Source: CAYSCZ01 sp964429655 (GTDB taxonomy: Bacteria; Bacteroidota; Bacteroidia; Cytophagales; Cyclobacteriaceae). From it: 64,000 nucleotides of DNA. Position 1 is the first letter of the stretch, and each line of letters opens with the position of its first letter. The position numbers and the translations under genes are program-made. The stretch covers positions 7,042-71,041 of the forward strand of contig CAYSCZ010000010.1 in NCBI GenBank assembly GCA_964429655.1. Reading direction: 5' to 3'. This document shows positions 8,597 to 18,403 of this stretch, in pieces. Under the pieces are notes generated by a model. The model ran no database searches and was not told the origin of the DNA. It was given only the letters and a program-made list of their open reading frames with translations.

Positions 8597-9316
8597 ATGG
8601 GCAGGACAAAGGTCAGTAAAAAGAAAGAGCAAAAATCATCCAATGAACTTTTAGAGAATCCGGATGCATTGGTCGAACGTTATAATAAAGCTGAAGAGTT
8701 TTTATCAGACTCCAAGAATCGTAGCATCGTTCTTGGTTTAGGGTCAATTATAGCCATTCTTATTGCAGGGTTCATTTTTTACAAATATTACATGAACAAT
8801 AGAAACCAGGCTGCTCAAGCGGAGGTATTCCCTGCTATTTATTATTTCGAAGCTGACAGCCTTGGGAAAGCCCTCAATGGTGATGGTAATAATTTTGGAT
8901 TTCTCGACATCATAGACGAATATGGCAATACAGAAGTTGGTAACCTTGCAAATTATTATACCGGGGCAACCTATTTAAAGCTTGGAGACTATGAAAATGC
9001 CATCAGATATCTTGAGGATTTTAGTGCCTCTGATTATTTAGTGCAGGCCAGGGCTTATTCATTAATAGGTGATGCCTATATGGAACTTGAGGCTTTCGAA
9101 GAAGCCGCCTCGTATTATATGAAAGCCGCTGATTACAAGGAAAATAAATATTTTACACCACTTTACCTGTCAAAGGCTGCTACAGCGTACGAAAGTGCCG
9201 GCAACATTCAAGAGGCTATTGATGCGTACACCGAGATTGTTGACAGTTACTTTGATTCTGAACAATACACGGACGCACGAAAACAAATGTCCAGATTAAA
9301 AATAATGATAAATTAA
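8597..9316 (+). CDS. Membrane-anchored TPR protein (YfgM-like)
   Basis: 239 residues. A charged, Lys-rich cytoplasmic N-terminus (KVSKKKEQKSS) is followed by one membrane helix (about residues 49-67, IVLGLGSIIAILIAGFIFY). A periplasmic region then contains several TPR units (YYTGATYLKLGDYENAIRYLED; AYSLIGDAYMELEAFEEAASYY; AATAYESAGNIQEAIDAY). The arrangement resembles YfgM/YfgM-like ancillary chaperones, though that role is an inference. It ends with a terminator and precedes ribH, with its own promoter upstream. Confidence 0.85.
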   Translation: MGRTKVSKKKEQKSSNELLENPDALVERYNKAEEFLSDSKNRSIVLGLGSIIAILIAGFIFYKYYMNNRNQAAQAEVFPAIYYFEADSLGKALNGDGNNFGFLDIIDEYGNTEVGNLANYYTGATYLKLGDYENAIRYLEDFSASDYLVQARAYSLIGDAYMELEAFEEAASYYMKAADYKENKYFTPLYLSKAATAYESAGNIQEAIDAYTEIVDSYFDSEQYTDARKQMSRLKIMIN

Positions 9317-9342
9317 ACGCTTTTAATGCATAAATGAAATGA

Positions 9343-9376
9343 GGGGACGGGTTAAAACTTGTCCCCTTTCTTTTTT
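9343..9376 (+). terminator. Rho-independent terminator after the TPR gene
   Basis: GGGGAC (9343-9348) pairs with GTCCCC (9361-9366). Three more pairs, including G-T wobbles, extend the stem inward to a TTAAAA loop, and TTTCTTTTTT follows. It separates the TPR gene from ribH 20 bases further on. Confidence 0.85.
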
Positions 9377-9395
9377 AAAATAACGAAATATAGCG

Positions 9396-9875
9396 ATGTC
9401 AACCAAAAAGAAAAACCTAAGCAGTTATACAGAAAAAAACCTGGAAGACATAACATTAAAGAAGTTTGGAATTGTTGTTTCAGAGTGGAATTCGGAAGTA
9501 ACTGAATCACTGTACAACGCCGCATTAAAGACGCTTATCGCTCAAGGTGCTGATAAAGAAAATATCATTCGTAAGGATGTCCCCGGAAGTTTCGAATTAA
9601 CTCTTGGAGCCCAATGGTTAGCCGAGCGACCAGAAATAGATGCAGTCATTTGTCTTGGCTGTGTTATACAGGGAGAAACCAGGCACTTTGAATTTATATG
9701 CCATGCTGTGGCGCATGGAATCACACAGGTGGGATTAAAATTTTCAAAACCCGTCATTTTTGGGGTCCTGACACCTAATACAATGAAACAAGCGTTTGAC
9801 CGTGCAGGAGGTAAACATGGAAATAAAGGAGATGAAGCGGCTATTACCGCCATAAAAATGTTAACATTGAGATGA
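9396..9875 (+). CDS. ribH: 6,7-dimethyl-8-ribityllumazine synthase
   Basis: 159 residues, the usual size. It condenses the pyrimidine intermediate with dihydroxybutanone phosphate in riboflavin synthesis. Recognisable segments are FGIVVSEWNSEVTESLYNAAL, DVPGSFELTLGAQWLA, ICLGCVIQGETRHFEFIC (with the catalytic His region), and FGVLTPNTMKQAFDRAGG. The stop overlaps the start of the aspartate kinase gene by 4 bases (ATGA), so the two are translationally coupled. Other rib genes are not in the window. Confidence 0.96.
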   Translation: MSTKKKNLSSYTEKNLEDITLKKFGIVVSEWNSEVTESLYNAALKTLIAQGADKENIIRKDVPGSFELTLGAQWLAERPEIDAVICLGCVIQGETRHFEFICHAVAHGITQVGLKFSKPVIFGVLTPNTMKQAFDRAGGKHGNKGDEAAITAIKMLTLR

Positions 9876-11185
9876 TTGTACTAAAATTTGGTGGAACCTC
9901 TTTGGGATCTCCAAAGAGAATGAAGCACGTTGCACAACTGACCCATGGTGTAGGGGGTCGTAAAATAATTGTGTTATCAGCCATTTCTGGTGTTACAAAT
10001 ATTCTATCAGATATTAACGATCAATTAACAGGTAACAATCCCGGCAAGGCTATAAAACTTGCAAATGAGCTGGAAGAGAAGTACCAGGAATATGTAAGTG
10101 GCTTGTATGATTTTGCAAATTACAGAAAGCAAGGCAAAGCGCTGATCGATGAATATATGACGCATCTGTACGAATTAATCGAGAAAGTTCACAATGAACA
10201 AATTGGAAAGGAGATCTTGATTCAGGGAGAGATGGTATCGACCAACCTATTCAAAATTTACAACCAGGAAATAGGCATAAAATCGCACCTTATCAATGCT
10301 TCAGACTTTATGAGAGTGGAAGATGGTGAGCCTGTAATGGAGGAGTCAAGAGAATTGTTACAAGGAATTTTGCATTCTTTGGATGCTGAAATTATAGTCA
10401 CCCAGGGATATGTTTGCCTAAATAATTATGGATTAATTGATAATCTTAATCGTGGCGGAAGTGATTTTTCAGCTACCATTATAGGAGCATGTGTGCTTGC
10501 TGATGAAGTTCAGATCTGGACTGACATTGATGGCATGCATAACAACGACCCCCGTATCGTTGAGAACACCATGCCGATAGCGGAATTATCCTATGAAGAG
10601 GCTGGTGAGCTTGCTTACTTTGGGGCGAAAGTATTACATCCTAATTGTATTCATCCTGCACAAAAAAAGCAGATACCCGTACGTATTAAAAATACTTTAA
10701 ACCCACAATCCCAGGGAACATTGATTACTTCCAGGAAAGTACCGGGAAAAATTAAGTCTATCGCAGTGAAAGATGGGATCACAGCCATCAAAATAAAATC
10801 AACCCGCATGGTGATGGCTTATGGTTTTTTAAGAAAGATTTTTGAAGTTTTTGAGAAATATAAAACTTCTATAGATATGATCACTACTTCTGAAATTGCT
10901 GTTTCCCTCTCCATTGATGACCCGAGCTATTTATCCGAGATAGTTAAAGAACTGGAGCCATACGGATATATAGAAGTTGATAAACATCAATCCATCGTTT
11001 GTATAGTTGGGGATTTTGTCGCTGAAAACAAAGGATTAGGTAAGCAGATATTCATTAGCCTTGAAGATATTCCTGTGCGAATGATTTCCTACGGAGGAAG
11101 CAAAAATAACATAACTGTACTTATTGATACCGTCAACAAAAAAATCGCGCTGGAATCATTAAACAATGGACTATTTAACCTTTAA
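9872..11185 (+). CDS. lysC: Aspartate kinase
   Basis: 437 residues. It phosphorylates aspartate at the head of the lysine, methionine and threonine pathway. The N-terminal kinase domain shows KFGGTSLGS, the aspartate-binding region NRGGSDFSATIIGA, and IWTDIDGMHNNDPRIV. The C-terminal third carries ACT-type regulatory segments (ITAIKIKSTRMVM; SIVCIVGDFVAENKGLG), so allosteric feedback is likely. It is a stand-alone kinase, not fused to homoserine dehydrogenase. It overlaps ribH at its start, and its 3' end overlaps nhaD by 4 bases in convergent orientation. The symbol denotes the function; which isozyme it is cannot be told. Confidence 0.93.
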   Translation: MIVLKFGGTSLGSPKRMKHVAQLTHGVGGRKIIVLSAISGVTNILSDINDQLTGNNPGKAIKLANELEEKYQEYVSGLYDFANYRKQGKALIDEYMTHLYELIEKVHNEQIGKEILIQGEMVSTNLFKIYNQEIGIKSHLINASDFMRVEDGEPVMEESRELLQGILHSLDAEIIVTQGYVCLNNYGLIDNLNRGGSDFSATIIGACVLADEVQIWTDIDGMHNNDPRIVENTMPIAELSYEEAGELAYFGAKVLHPNCIHPAQKKQIPVRIKNTLNPQSQGTLITSRKVPGKIKSIAVKDGITAIKIKSTRMVMAYGFLRKIFEVFEKYKTSIDMITTSEIAVSLSIDDPSYLSEIVKELEPYGYIEVDKHQSIVCIVGDFVAENKGLGKQIFISLEDIPVRMISYGGSKNNITVLIDTVNKKIALESLNNGLFNL

Positions 11186-12702
11186 CCTACCGGTTTAAAC
11201 GCAAAAAAGATTAACCAGACAATTATGAAAAGGGGAATGAGCAAAGGAATAGAAAATCGAACAATGTAACCAAAAAATGAAGGCATTTTAATACCCACTT
11301 GTTCAGCTATTGATTTGACCATAAAATTCGGACCATTCCCAATATATGTCATCGCACCAAAAAATACAGCTGAGATAGAAATTGCCTTCAGTTCTATAAT
11401 TGAATTTGAAAAACCCCCACGAGCATAAGCCAACACATCTTTGTAAGAATTAATGTCGCCACCATCCGACGCTAGCGCTGCTGTTAGAAAATTAACATAG
11501 GTAGGGGCATTATCCAGAAAGCCTGATAAAAATCCTGTTCCCCAATATAAAGTGTTTTGCGAGATTAACTGAGACCCCTCTTCTGATTGAGCAAAATTGC
11601 TAACCAATTCTAGCGCAGGCATCATAGTCCCAAAAATTCCTATGAAAATAAATGCTACCTCCCTTATGGGTTCAAAACTAAAATCATTGCCCTCCAACGC
11701 TTTTTTATCCGCAAATTTAAACGACAAATAAGCTGCTGTAAGCATTATAATTTCCCTCATAAAAGAAAATTTTTGCCCGTCATAATAAATTGCCGGTACC
11801 CAATCAAAAACATTCGGATCAAGAAAAACTGATAAAACCACTACCCCTAACCAGAAGAAATTTTTTATGCCTGAAATACTAATCTTGTTGGTTGGTTCTT
11901 CTTTTTCTTCCCCGTAGCTGTAGTCGGCTTTGTTGTTCTTATCAAAAAATACGAACACAATCAAAAGAACAATCAGTGCAAATATCCATGGGATAACATT
12001 ATGTTTTATGGTCCAGAAAAATGGAATCCCTTTTAAAAAACCAAGAAATAGTGGAGGGTCTCCAATGGGTGTTAAGCAACCGCCAATATTGCTGACAAGG
12101 AAAATAAAGAAAATAATATGATAAGGTTTTATCCTGTATCTGTTTAACCTGATATATGGTCTGATCAATAGCATCGAAGCCCCTGTTGTTCCAATTACAT
12201 TCGCTATCACCGCGCCAATCAGCAGAATACCAGCATTAGTAAGTGGTCTTGCCGCTTTATCTACACTGATAAGAACGCCTCCCGAGGCAACAAAAAGTCC
12301 TGTCAGTAATGATATAAATTGAACATATTCAGCCAGCGCGTGAACGGGACCGTGATTATTGTGCAGCACGAATAGATAGTATAACACGACCATGATGGCT
12401 AATGCAATAGCGATAATTGGGTAATTCTTGTGCCAAAAGTGTTCATAAAATAGTGGCCCCGTGGCAATCATCAGGAGTAACATTATGAAAGGTATTACTG
12501 TCCATCCGGGGGGGACATGATGAGAAGCTTCACCATGGCTATTCTCATCCCCTGCATGATTCAAAGCGTCCTTGAAGTCCTCTTCTTGTTTAAGATGTTC
12601 ATTTTTTTTATGATCTTGCTTTTCACCATGCGCTGATTGTGCAAAACCGGCAACACTTACCAATACAAATATTACCAGGAAAATCAGGCTAGGTTTAAGC
12701 AT
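11182..12702 (-). CDS. nhaD: NhaD-type sodium:proton antiporter with His-rich N-terminal segment
   Basis: 506 residues. A signal-like N-terminus (MLKPSLIFLVIFVLVSVAGFAQ) is followed by a hydrophilic stretch (about 23-65) with seven histidines among Asp/Glu/Lys. Then come about 12 membrane segments of the ion-transporter superfamily. Typical NhaD pieces are NIGGCLTPIGDPPLFLGFL, GFLSGFLDNAPTYVNFLTAA and GAMTYIGNGPNFMVKSIAEQ. It exchanges Na+ (or Li+) for H+ across the inner membrane. The His-rich segment may sense pH or bind metal; this is inference. The gene is monocistronic. Confidence 0.93.
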   Translation of the reverse strand: MLKPSLIFLVIFVLVSVAGFAQSAHGEKQDHKKNEHLKQEEDFKDALNHAGDENSHGEASHHVPPGWTVIPFIMLLLMIATGPLFYEHFWHKNYPIIAIALAIMVVLYYLFVLHNNHGPVHALAEYVQFISLLTGLFVASGGVLISVDKAARPLTNAGILLIGAVIANVIGTTGASMLLIRPYIRLNRYRIKPYHIIFFIFLVSNIGGCLTPIGDPPLFLGFLKGIPFFWTIKHNVIPWIFALIVLLIVFVFFDKNNKADYSYGEEKEEPTNKISISGIKNFFWLGVVVLSVFLDPNVFDWVPAIYYDGQKFSFMREIIMLTAAYLSFKFADKKALEGNDFSFEPIREVAFIFIGIFGTMMPALELVSNFAQSEEGSQLISQNTLYWGTGFLSGFLDNAPTYVNFLTAALASDGGDINSYKDVLAYARGGFSNSIIELKAISISAVFFGAMTYIGNGPNFMVKSIAEQVGIKMPSFFGYIVRFSIPLLIPLFIIVWLIFFAFKPVG

Positions 12703-12768
12703 GAAATACTGTAGGGTATTCTTTTAGACTGCTTAAATATATCATTACTCTTCATAAAACCAAATACA

Positions 12769-14010
12769 TTAATTCATTAATTCTTTTAAGGCGATATCTA
12801 ATCCTGATTTAGCAATATTGACATTACTATTGTTTTGTCGATGGATTTTGGACAGTGCGTGCTTAATGGTAAAGGAAATATCTTTAAAAATTAATTCGTC
12901 TGTTAATTTTGTTTCATTTTCAGGACTCATCAAATAAGCAAAAGTTCTCGCCATTCCACAGTTAGCAATAAAATCGGGTATTAATGAAATGGATGAATCC
13001 ACATAATCGGCTATCGGTCCTATGAAGATTTCTTCATCTTTAAAAGGAACATTTGCACCACAAGAAATTACTTCCACTCCAGCATTGATCATCCGTTTTG
13101 CTTGATTTCCTGAAATGAGTCTTGAAGCTGCTGCAGGAAGAAATATATCAGCCCCCAAGTCCCAAATTTTATTCTCAACCTCCTTGAAAGGTATTAAATC
13201 TTTTGAAATTAGCTGGTTACCTTTTTTATCATAAAACAACTTTTTAACCTCACTAAGACCTAATCCATCATCTGATAAAATACCTCCATTTTTATCAATA
13301 ACACCTATAATCTTAACTCCGTATTTAGCTAAATACAGGGCCGCAGTAGACCCTACATTACCCCACCCTTGCACCACCGCCTTTTTGGTTGTAATGTCAC
13401 CACCCCATATCTCATAATAGTGCTTTACCGCATCGGCCACGCCAAATCCGGTGATCATATCTGAAATGGTGTACTTCTTGTCTGAAGTAGGAACATAATC
13501 CTGATCTTCTAATATTTTAGACACCCCTTGCCTTAAGCGTCCAATCATATGAATCATTTGTGGCCTGGGAGGATCATAATGACCGTTTACAATCCCTTCC
13601 TGAGGATGCCATAATCCAAAGCCCTCTGTTATTGGAATAACTTCATGGATTTCATCTACATTTAGATCACCACCGGTGCCATAATAATTCTTCAACAGCG
13701 GAGTAACCGCTTTATACCATCTTTTCAACACCGCTTTTTTTCGATGGTCTCCAGGATCAAAATTAATACCGGATTTAGCACCTCCTATAGAAGGCCCTGA
13801 GATGGTAAATTTCACTTCCATGGTCTTTGCCAGAGCAATTACTTCCTGCAGGTTTAATCCTTTTCGCATTCTGGTACCTCCTCCGGCTGCACCTCCTCTC
13901 AGAGAATTTATGACAGCCCAGCCTTCAGCTTCAGATTCCGGATCGTTCCACTGGAAAATAATTTCTGGTTTTTTACTTTCAAATTTTTTTAGTAATTCAT
14001 TCATTTTCAT
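12769..14010 (-). CDS. Glu/Leu/Phe/Val dehydrogenase family protein
   Basis: 413 residues. It is an NAD(P)-dependent oxidative deaminase of the amino-acid dehydrogenase family. Visible are the glycine-rich substrate loop LRGGAAGGGTRMRKGL, the catalytic-lysine motif GPSIGGAKSGINFDP (Lys 79), the second segment YGTGGDLNVDE, and the Rossmann motif VQGWGNVGSTAALYLAKYG. The sequence fits the leucine/valine/phenylalanine branch better than classical glutamate dehydrogenase, but substrate cannot be read from sequence. The start may be Met1 or Met3. anmK lies 7 bases upstream on the same strand, so both probably share a transcript. Confidence 0.9.
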   Translation of the reverse strand: MKMNELLKKFESKKPEIIFQWNDPESEAEGWAVINSLRGGAAGGGTRMRKGLNLQEVIALAKTMEVKFTISGPSIGGAKSGINFDPGDHRKKAVLKRWYKAVTPLLKNYYGTGGDLNVDEIHEVIPITEGFGLWHPQEGIVNGHYDPPRPQMIHMIGRLRQGVSKILEDQDYVPTSDKKYTISDMITGFGVADAVKHYYEIWGGDITTKKAVVQGWGNVGSTAALYLAKYGVKIIGVIDKNGGILSDDGLGLSEVKKLFYDKKGNQLISKDLIPFKEVENKIWDLGADIFLPAAASRLISGNQAKRMINAGVEVISCGANVPFKDEEIFIGPIADYVDSSISLIPDFIANCGMARTFAYLMSPENETKLTDELIFKDISFTIKHALSKIHRQNNSNVNIAKSGLDIALKELMN

Positions 14011-14017
14011 TTAGGGA

Positions 14018-15100
14018 CTAAGTTTTAGGTCTTATGAAATTGTTATGTAAAGTTCCTGCCGAATGGTCAAATCCATGGGTGACCGACTCGTATATATTGG
14101 TTTTGTTGCGAAACCTAAGTAATCCTAACAAAGCAAATATTATTGCTTCCTTGAAGTTAACTATCTCAGGTTCAGGTATTTCAAGCGACACATTTTTTAA
14201 GCGATGCTTAAGTTGGTTTAAAAAGAAATCGTTCCATGTGCCACCGCCAGTAACTAATAGCTTTTGGGTTTTACCTTTTTTATGAGCAATAGAATTTAAA
14301 TGACCAGCAAACAAATCAGCTGTAAAAATGCAATATGTATTCAATGATTCATGTACTTTGTAATCTTTAAAAACAGGAAGAATGTGTGCCCTGACCCACT
14401 CATTGCCTAAAGACTTAGGAGATTCTGTTTGAAAATGGCTAATCGAAGCAAGTTTTTTATATAGAAAATCATTCAATTTTCCCTTAGCGGCATGCGCTCC
14501 ATTTTTATCATATTCCAGGCTAATTATATTAGATAAATGGTTCAGAACCTGATTAAAAGGAGCAATATCATAAGCAACCAGCTGATCTTTATTCAAATAG
14601 GATAGGTTTGCGATACCGCCAAGGTTCAGCCGAATATCATACGCATTAAACAAAATTTCATCCCCGATAGGAACCAGTGGTGCACCCTCCCCTCCCAATG
14701 CTACATCCAAAGACCGGAAATCTGATACCACAGGCATTTTGCATATAGCATAAATTGATACGCCCGCACCTATTTGATGGGTGATTTTAAGGCTTGGTTG
14801 ATGAAAGATGGTGTGCCCATGGCTGGCAATCAAATCAGGTGTTAGATGATTTATCCTTATGAATTCATTTACCTTCTCTCCTATCCATATACCATAGGAA
14901 TTATCAAATAGTATGTATTCCTCAGCGGTAAAGCGATGACATGATGAAAGTTTTTGTGTAAATTCTGCAGTATAAGTAACTGTTTCACATAAAGATTTAT
15001 TAAGCTTCCATCGGTTGTTCTTTTCTTCGAATTCGCAATAAGCAATATCAAGGCCGTCTAAGGAAGAACCAGACATTAATCCAATAACTTTGTATATCAT
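14018..15100 (-). CDS. anmK: Anhydro-N-acetylmuramic acid kinase
   Basis: 360 residues, normal length. It converts 1,6-anhydroMurNAc to MurNAc-6-phosphate during peptidoglycan recycling. Family motifs are GLMSGSSLDGLDIAYCEF at the N-terminus (ATP-binding), SHGHTIFHQP, DFRSLDVALGGEGAPLVPIGD, LNLGGIANLSYL, the C-terminal LLVTGGGTWNDFFL and the end segment with EAIIFALLGLLR. It is divergent from coaX with only 18 bases between the two start codons, so the promoters must lie inside the opposite genes. Confidence 0.95.
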   Translation of the reverse strand: MIYKVIGLMSGSSLDGLDIAYCEFEEKNNRWKLNKSLCETVTYTAEFTQKLSSCHRFTAEEYILFDNSYGIWIGEKVNEFIRINHLTPDLIASHGHTIFHQPSLKITHQIGAGVSIYAICKMPVVSDFRSLDVALGGEGAPLVPIGDEILFNAYDIRLNLGGIANLSYLNKDQLVAYDIAPFNQVLNHLSNIISLEYDKNGAHAAKGKLNDFLYKKLASISHFQTESPKSLGNEWVRAHILPVFKDYKVHESLNTYCIFTADLFAGHLNSIAHKKGKTQKLLVTGGGTWNDFFLNQLKHRLKNVSLEIPEPEIVNFKEAIIFALLGLLRFRNKTNIYESVTHGFDHSAGTLHNNFIRPKT

Positions 15101-15118
15101 AATTAAAATTCTTGTTTT

Positions 15119-15835
15119 ATGAATTCATTAACCGTGGATGCGGGTAATACATCTATAAAAGTAGGAATATTTAATGGTTCTGAATTAAAACAACAGGTAA
15201 CGCTTAACTCATTGGAATCTTTAAATGAATTTTCCGAAAGCTGTGAATATGAAAATATAGTTGTTTCCTCCGTTTCATACCCTAAAAAATCCTTTCAGGA
15301 TATTTTTGGCAATTCGATATTATTCCTTGATTCATACACACCCATTCCAATAAAAAATCATTATAAGAGTAAAAACACTCTTGGCAGTGATCGACTGGCA
15401 TTGATGGTTGGCGCCAGCTTCAATTGGCCTCATAAGAACTTGATTATCATTGATTTGGGAACAGCGATAACATTTGATAGCATTGATAAAGAAGGAAACT
15501 ATTACGGGGGGTTAATCTCTCCAGGAATAGAATTAAGGCTCAAAAGTCTTTTCCATTTTACCAAAAACCTTCCCCGGGTTAATTTTAAAAAGCCCTTGCA
15601 ATTTATAGGATCAACAACAGTTGAATCTATAGAAAGCGGTGTTTATTACGGGGTACTTGGAGAAATTAAGAATAATATTTTACTATTCCGGGAAAAACTA
15701 AAATCACCGCAAATAGTGTTATCAGGTGGTGATGCATATTTTTTTGAAACTATGATAAAAGAAGCCATCTTTGCTGGTTCAGATTTAAGCTTGATAGGAT
15801 TAAACAGGATATTAGTGTATAATGATAAGATTTAG
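15119..15835 (+). CDS. coaX: Type III pantothenate kinase
   Basis: 238 residues, slightly short but normal for this group. It catalyses the first step of coenzyme A synthesis. Motifs: VDAGNTSIKVGIFNG (ATP-binding), GSDRLALMVGA, IIDLGTAITFDSID (metal/nucleotide), YYGGLISPGIELR, and LSGGDAYFF near the C-terminus. It overlaps the downstream barrel gene by 14 bases and heads the envelope gene run that extends to 22.6 kb. Confidence 0.94.
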   Translation: MNSLTVDAGNTSIKVGIFNGSELKQQVTLNSLESLNEFSESCEYENIVVSSVSYPKKSFQDIFGNSILFLDSYTPIPIKNHYKSKNTLGSDRLALMVGASFNWPHKNLIIIDLGTAITFDSIDKEGNYYGGLISPGIELRLKSLFHFTKNLPRVNFKKPLQFIGSTTVESIESGVYYGVLGEIKNNILLFREKLKSPQIVLSGGDAYFFETMIKEAIFAGSDLSLIGLNRILVYNDKI

Positions 15836-17087
15836 CGTTCTTTTACTAATCGTTTTAGGGCTGTCAAAAGAATGCTATACGCAGGTACAATCCTCACCAT
15901 ACTCTATTAATGGGATCGGTGATTTGAACCCACTTGCCTTTGCCAATAGCTTTGGAATGGGTAATACGGCAATTGCAACACCATCTTACTGGCACTTAAA
16001 TGTTAAGAACCCGGCATTACTGGTAAATAACACCTTCACTATATTTCAAATGGCCTATGAAGGTGAATTAAAGTATTTTGACGATGCCAACACCACAGAA
16101 AGAAGCAACAGCCTGGGCGTACGGTACTTAGCCATGGGGTTTCCCATCATTCCTCAAAAACTTACCAGTAGTATTGGTATAGTTCCATATTCTACAGTAA
16201 ATTATAATTTTATTTCTAACGATATTGTCAATCCTGAAGATAGCGTGACCTCAGAGGTAACATTAGAAGGTAGCGGGGGCCTCAATATGGCCTACCTGGA
16301 TAATGGATACAAAATAAGTAAGAACTTATCCCTTGGTTTTAGGTTTGGTTATGTATTTGGAAATATAAGTAAGGGTAACGATGTTGATGTGCAGGAGCAA
16401 AATAATGCAAACAATTTTGTCAGCTCATTGAACGAAGAAACATCTTATTCAGGTGTAATTGTTGGGTTTGGTTTACATTACAAGCAACCTTTGAAAGAAG
16501 AAACGTATTTAAATTTTGGATTGACATATGATCCTGCTTTTAACCTTACAGGATCAAATAGTACTACTATAGAAAGACTGGATAATACAGGCCGGCCTCT
16601 GGCCATCGATACCTTAAATTCTGATACAGACGTCTCATTCAAGTTACCTTCCAGAATAGGACTTGGAATATCTTATCAAATTCTTAACAAATTAACGCTG
16701 GGAACTGATTTCACATTGGAAACATGGGAGGATGAACAAAGCGTTGAACAACAAACCAATCAATTTGCGACCACCATGAAAGCCTCACTAGGTGTAGATT
16801 GGATACCTGATTATGACAATGTAAGCAGTTATTTTAAAAGGGTTTCTTACAGGCTTGGTGTATCCTATGAAAAATCGCCTTATCTTGTTGATGGAGAACA
16901 ATTAGACGACATTGGTATAAATTTTGGGGTGTCATTACCGGTAAGAAATCTTTCTAGTTTAGATTTCGGGTTTAAATTAGGCCAAAGAGGAACAACAAAT
17001 AATGGTTTGATAAAAGAAAGATATTTTAAATTTGTAATTGGCGGTTCTGTGAATAGCCGATGGTTTGTTAGAAGAAAATATGATTAA
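15822..17087 (+). CDS. FadL-like outer-membrane beta-barrel protein
   Basis: 421 residues. It has a signal peptide (MIRFSVLLLIVLGLSKECYTQ) and then SSPYSINGIGDL, FANSFGMGNTAIA, which is the usual opening of the Bacteroidota FadL/OmpP1-like group. The body has many amphipathic strands (LSLGFRFGYVFG; VSYRLGVSYEKSP; LDFGFKLGQRG) and ends FKFVIGGSVNSRWFVRRKYD. The ligand or transported compound is unknown. Its place between coaX and the TPR-lptC genes suggests a role in outer-membrane maintenance; that is inference. Confidence 0.85.
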   Translation: MIRFSVLLLIVLGLSKECYTQVQSSPYSINGIGDLNPLAFANSFGMGNTAIATPSYWHLNVKNPALLVNNTFTIFQMAYEGELKYFDDANTTERSNSLGVRYLAMGFPIIPQKLTSSIGIVPYSTVNYNFISNDIVNPEDSVTSEVTLEGSGGLNMAYLDNGYKISKNLSLGFRFGYVFGNISKGNDVDVQEQNNANNFVSSLNEETSYSGVIVGFGLHYKQPLKEETYLNFGLTYDPAFNLTGSNSTTIERLDNTGRPLAIDTLNSDTDVSFKLPSRIGLGISYQILNKLTLGTDFTLETWEDEQSVEQQTNQFATTMKASLGVDWIPDYDNVSSYFKRVSYRLGVSYEKSPYLVDGEQLDDIGINFGVSLPVRNLSSLDFGFKLGQRGTTNNGLIKERYFKFVIGGSVNSRWFVRRKYD

Positions 17088-17098
17088 ATTAGTTTATT

Positions 17099-18403
17099 AT
17101 GATATATAAATATGCCTTCAGAGTCTTAGCTATATCATTTATCATCGCGTCAACGTGTGTTATGGGACAACCGGGATGGAATTGGCCGGATGAAATTGAT
17201 ATAGCAAAAGAAAAAAACGCACTATACACAGACAACCTAAAGCAAGATAATTGCCAGAAAGCCCAAGAGGCTCATCAATGGCTTTTAGAAAAAGCACCGG
17301 ATCTTCATGTTTCTTTGTATCAAAATGGGACCAAGATATACAAATGTCTGGCTGAAAACACCAGTGATGAAGCCAAAAAGAAAGAATATCAGGAGAAAGT
17401 GTTGGAGATGTACGAAAAAAGGATAGAATATTTCGGTAAAGAAGGCAGTGTGTTAAACAGAAAGGCCTTTGATGCCTATAAATATTACAAAGATGACAGA
17501 GGAAAATATAAAGAACTATATAATCTATTTAAAAGAACCTATGACGTGAATGGCGCCAAAGTTTATGATAACAACCTGGTAGCATTTATGGATGTTATTC
17601 GAAGGTATAAAAAAAATGGAGGTGATATAAGTGATGTTCAAGTGATAGAGGATTATACCACCATAACTGATATAATAGATGAAAAAAAGGCCAAAGGCAA
17701 AGATCTGGACCGTTTAGACAAAATCACTGAAAACATAGATAAACTACTTACAGCCACAATAGATGTTGATTGCGAGTTTGTAGAAAATAATCTTGGCCCT
17801 AAAATGAAAGAAACGCAAGATGTGAAGATGGCCAAAAAGGTTTTTCAACTGCTCCTAACAGGCCAATGTTCAGACAGCCCATTATTCGTAGAATCAGCAA
17901 AAATGGTTCACGAAAAAGAACCGGCCTTTGGATTAGCTAAGGTTATTGCAATAAAAGAAGGTGCTAGCGGAAATACAGAAGAGGCACTAAAATATTATAA
18001 TGAAGCCATTGAACTATCAGATGACAATATCAAACAAGGGGAGATATTTTTAAATATGGCTAAGTTATATGCCTCCAGAGGGCAAAAAGTCCCCGCCAGA
18101 TCAAGTGCTCAAAGAGCAATAGCATCAGACCCTTCATTGAAAGAAGCCTACTCGCTGATAGGAAATTTATACATGGGAAGTTTTGAAGATTGCAAACAAG
18201 GTATCAGTAAATCGGAGGACAGGGCTGTTTTTATAGCTGCCTACAATATGTACAGAAGAGCAGGTGATACCGGGGGCATGAGTAGCGCAAAAGCTCAGTT
18301 TCCCTCAAAAGAAGAGATCTTCACAGAAAACAAAGCAAAAGGAGAAACATTAACCATTGGTTGCTGGATAAATGAAACAGTGACATTGGACACTCGTGAC
18401 TAA
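17099..18403 (+). CDS. Secreted TPR-repeat protein
   Basis: 434 residues. The signal peptide (about 1-23, ending CVMGQ) precedes a helical body. TPR-like units are clearest in the last third (EALKYYNEAIELSDDNIKQGEIFLNMAKLYASRGQ split over two helices; ARSSAQRAIASDPSLKEAYSLIGNLYMGSFEDC). Paired cysteines (for example NCQKAQ, DVDCEF, GQCSDS, FEDCKQ, GCWIN) suggest disulfides in the periplasm. The stop overlaps lptC. Function is unknown; the context points to envelope assembly. Confidence 0.82.
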   Translation: MIYKYAFRVLAISFIIASTCVMGQPGWNWPDEIDIAKEKNALYTDNLKQDNCQKAQEAHQWLLEKAPDLHVSLYQNGTKIYKCLAENTSDEAKKKEYQEKVLEMYEKRIEYFGKEGSVLNRKAFDAYKYYKDDRGKYKELYNLFKRTYDVNGAKVYDNNLVAFMDVIRRYKKNGGDISDVQVIEDYTTITDIIDEKKAKGKDLDRLDKITENIDKLLTATIDVDCEFVENNLGPKMKETQDVKMAKKVFQLLLTGQCSDSPLFVESAKMVHEKEPAFGLAKVIAIKEGASGNTEEALKYYNEAIELSDDNIKQGEIFLNMAKLYASRGQKVPARSSAQRAIASDPSLKEAYSLIGNLYMGSFEDCKQGISKSEDRAVFIAAYNMYRRAGDTGGMSSAKAQFPSKEEIFTENKAKGETLTIGCWINETVTLDTRD

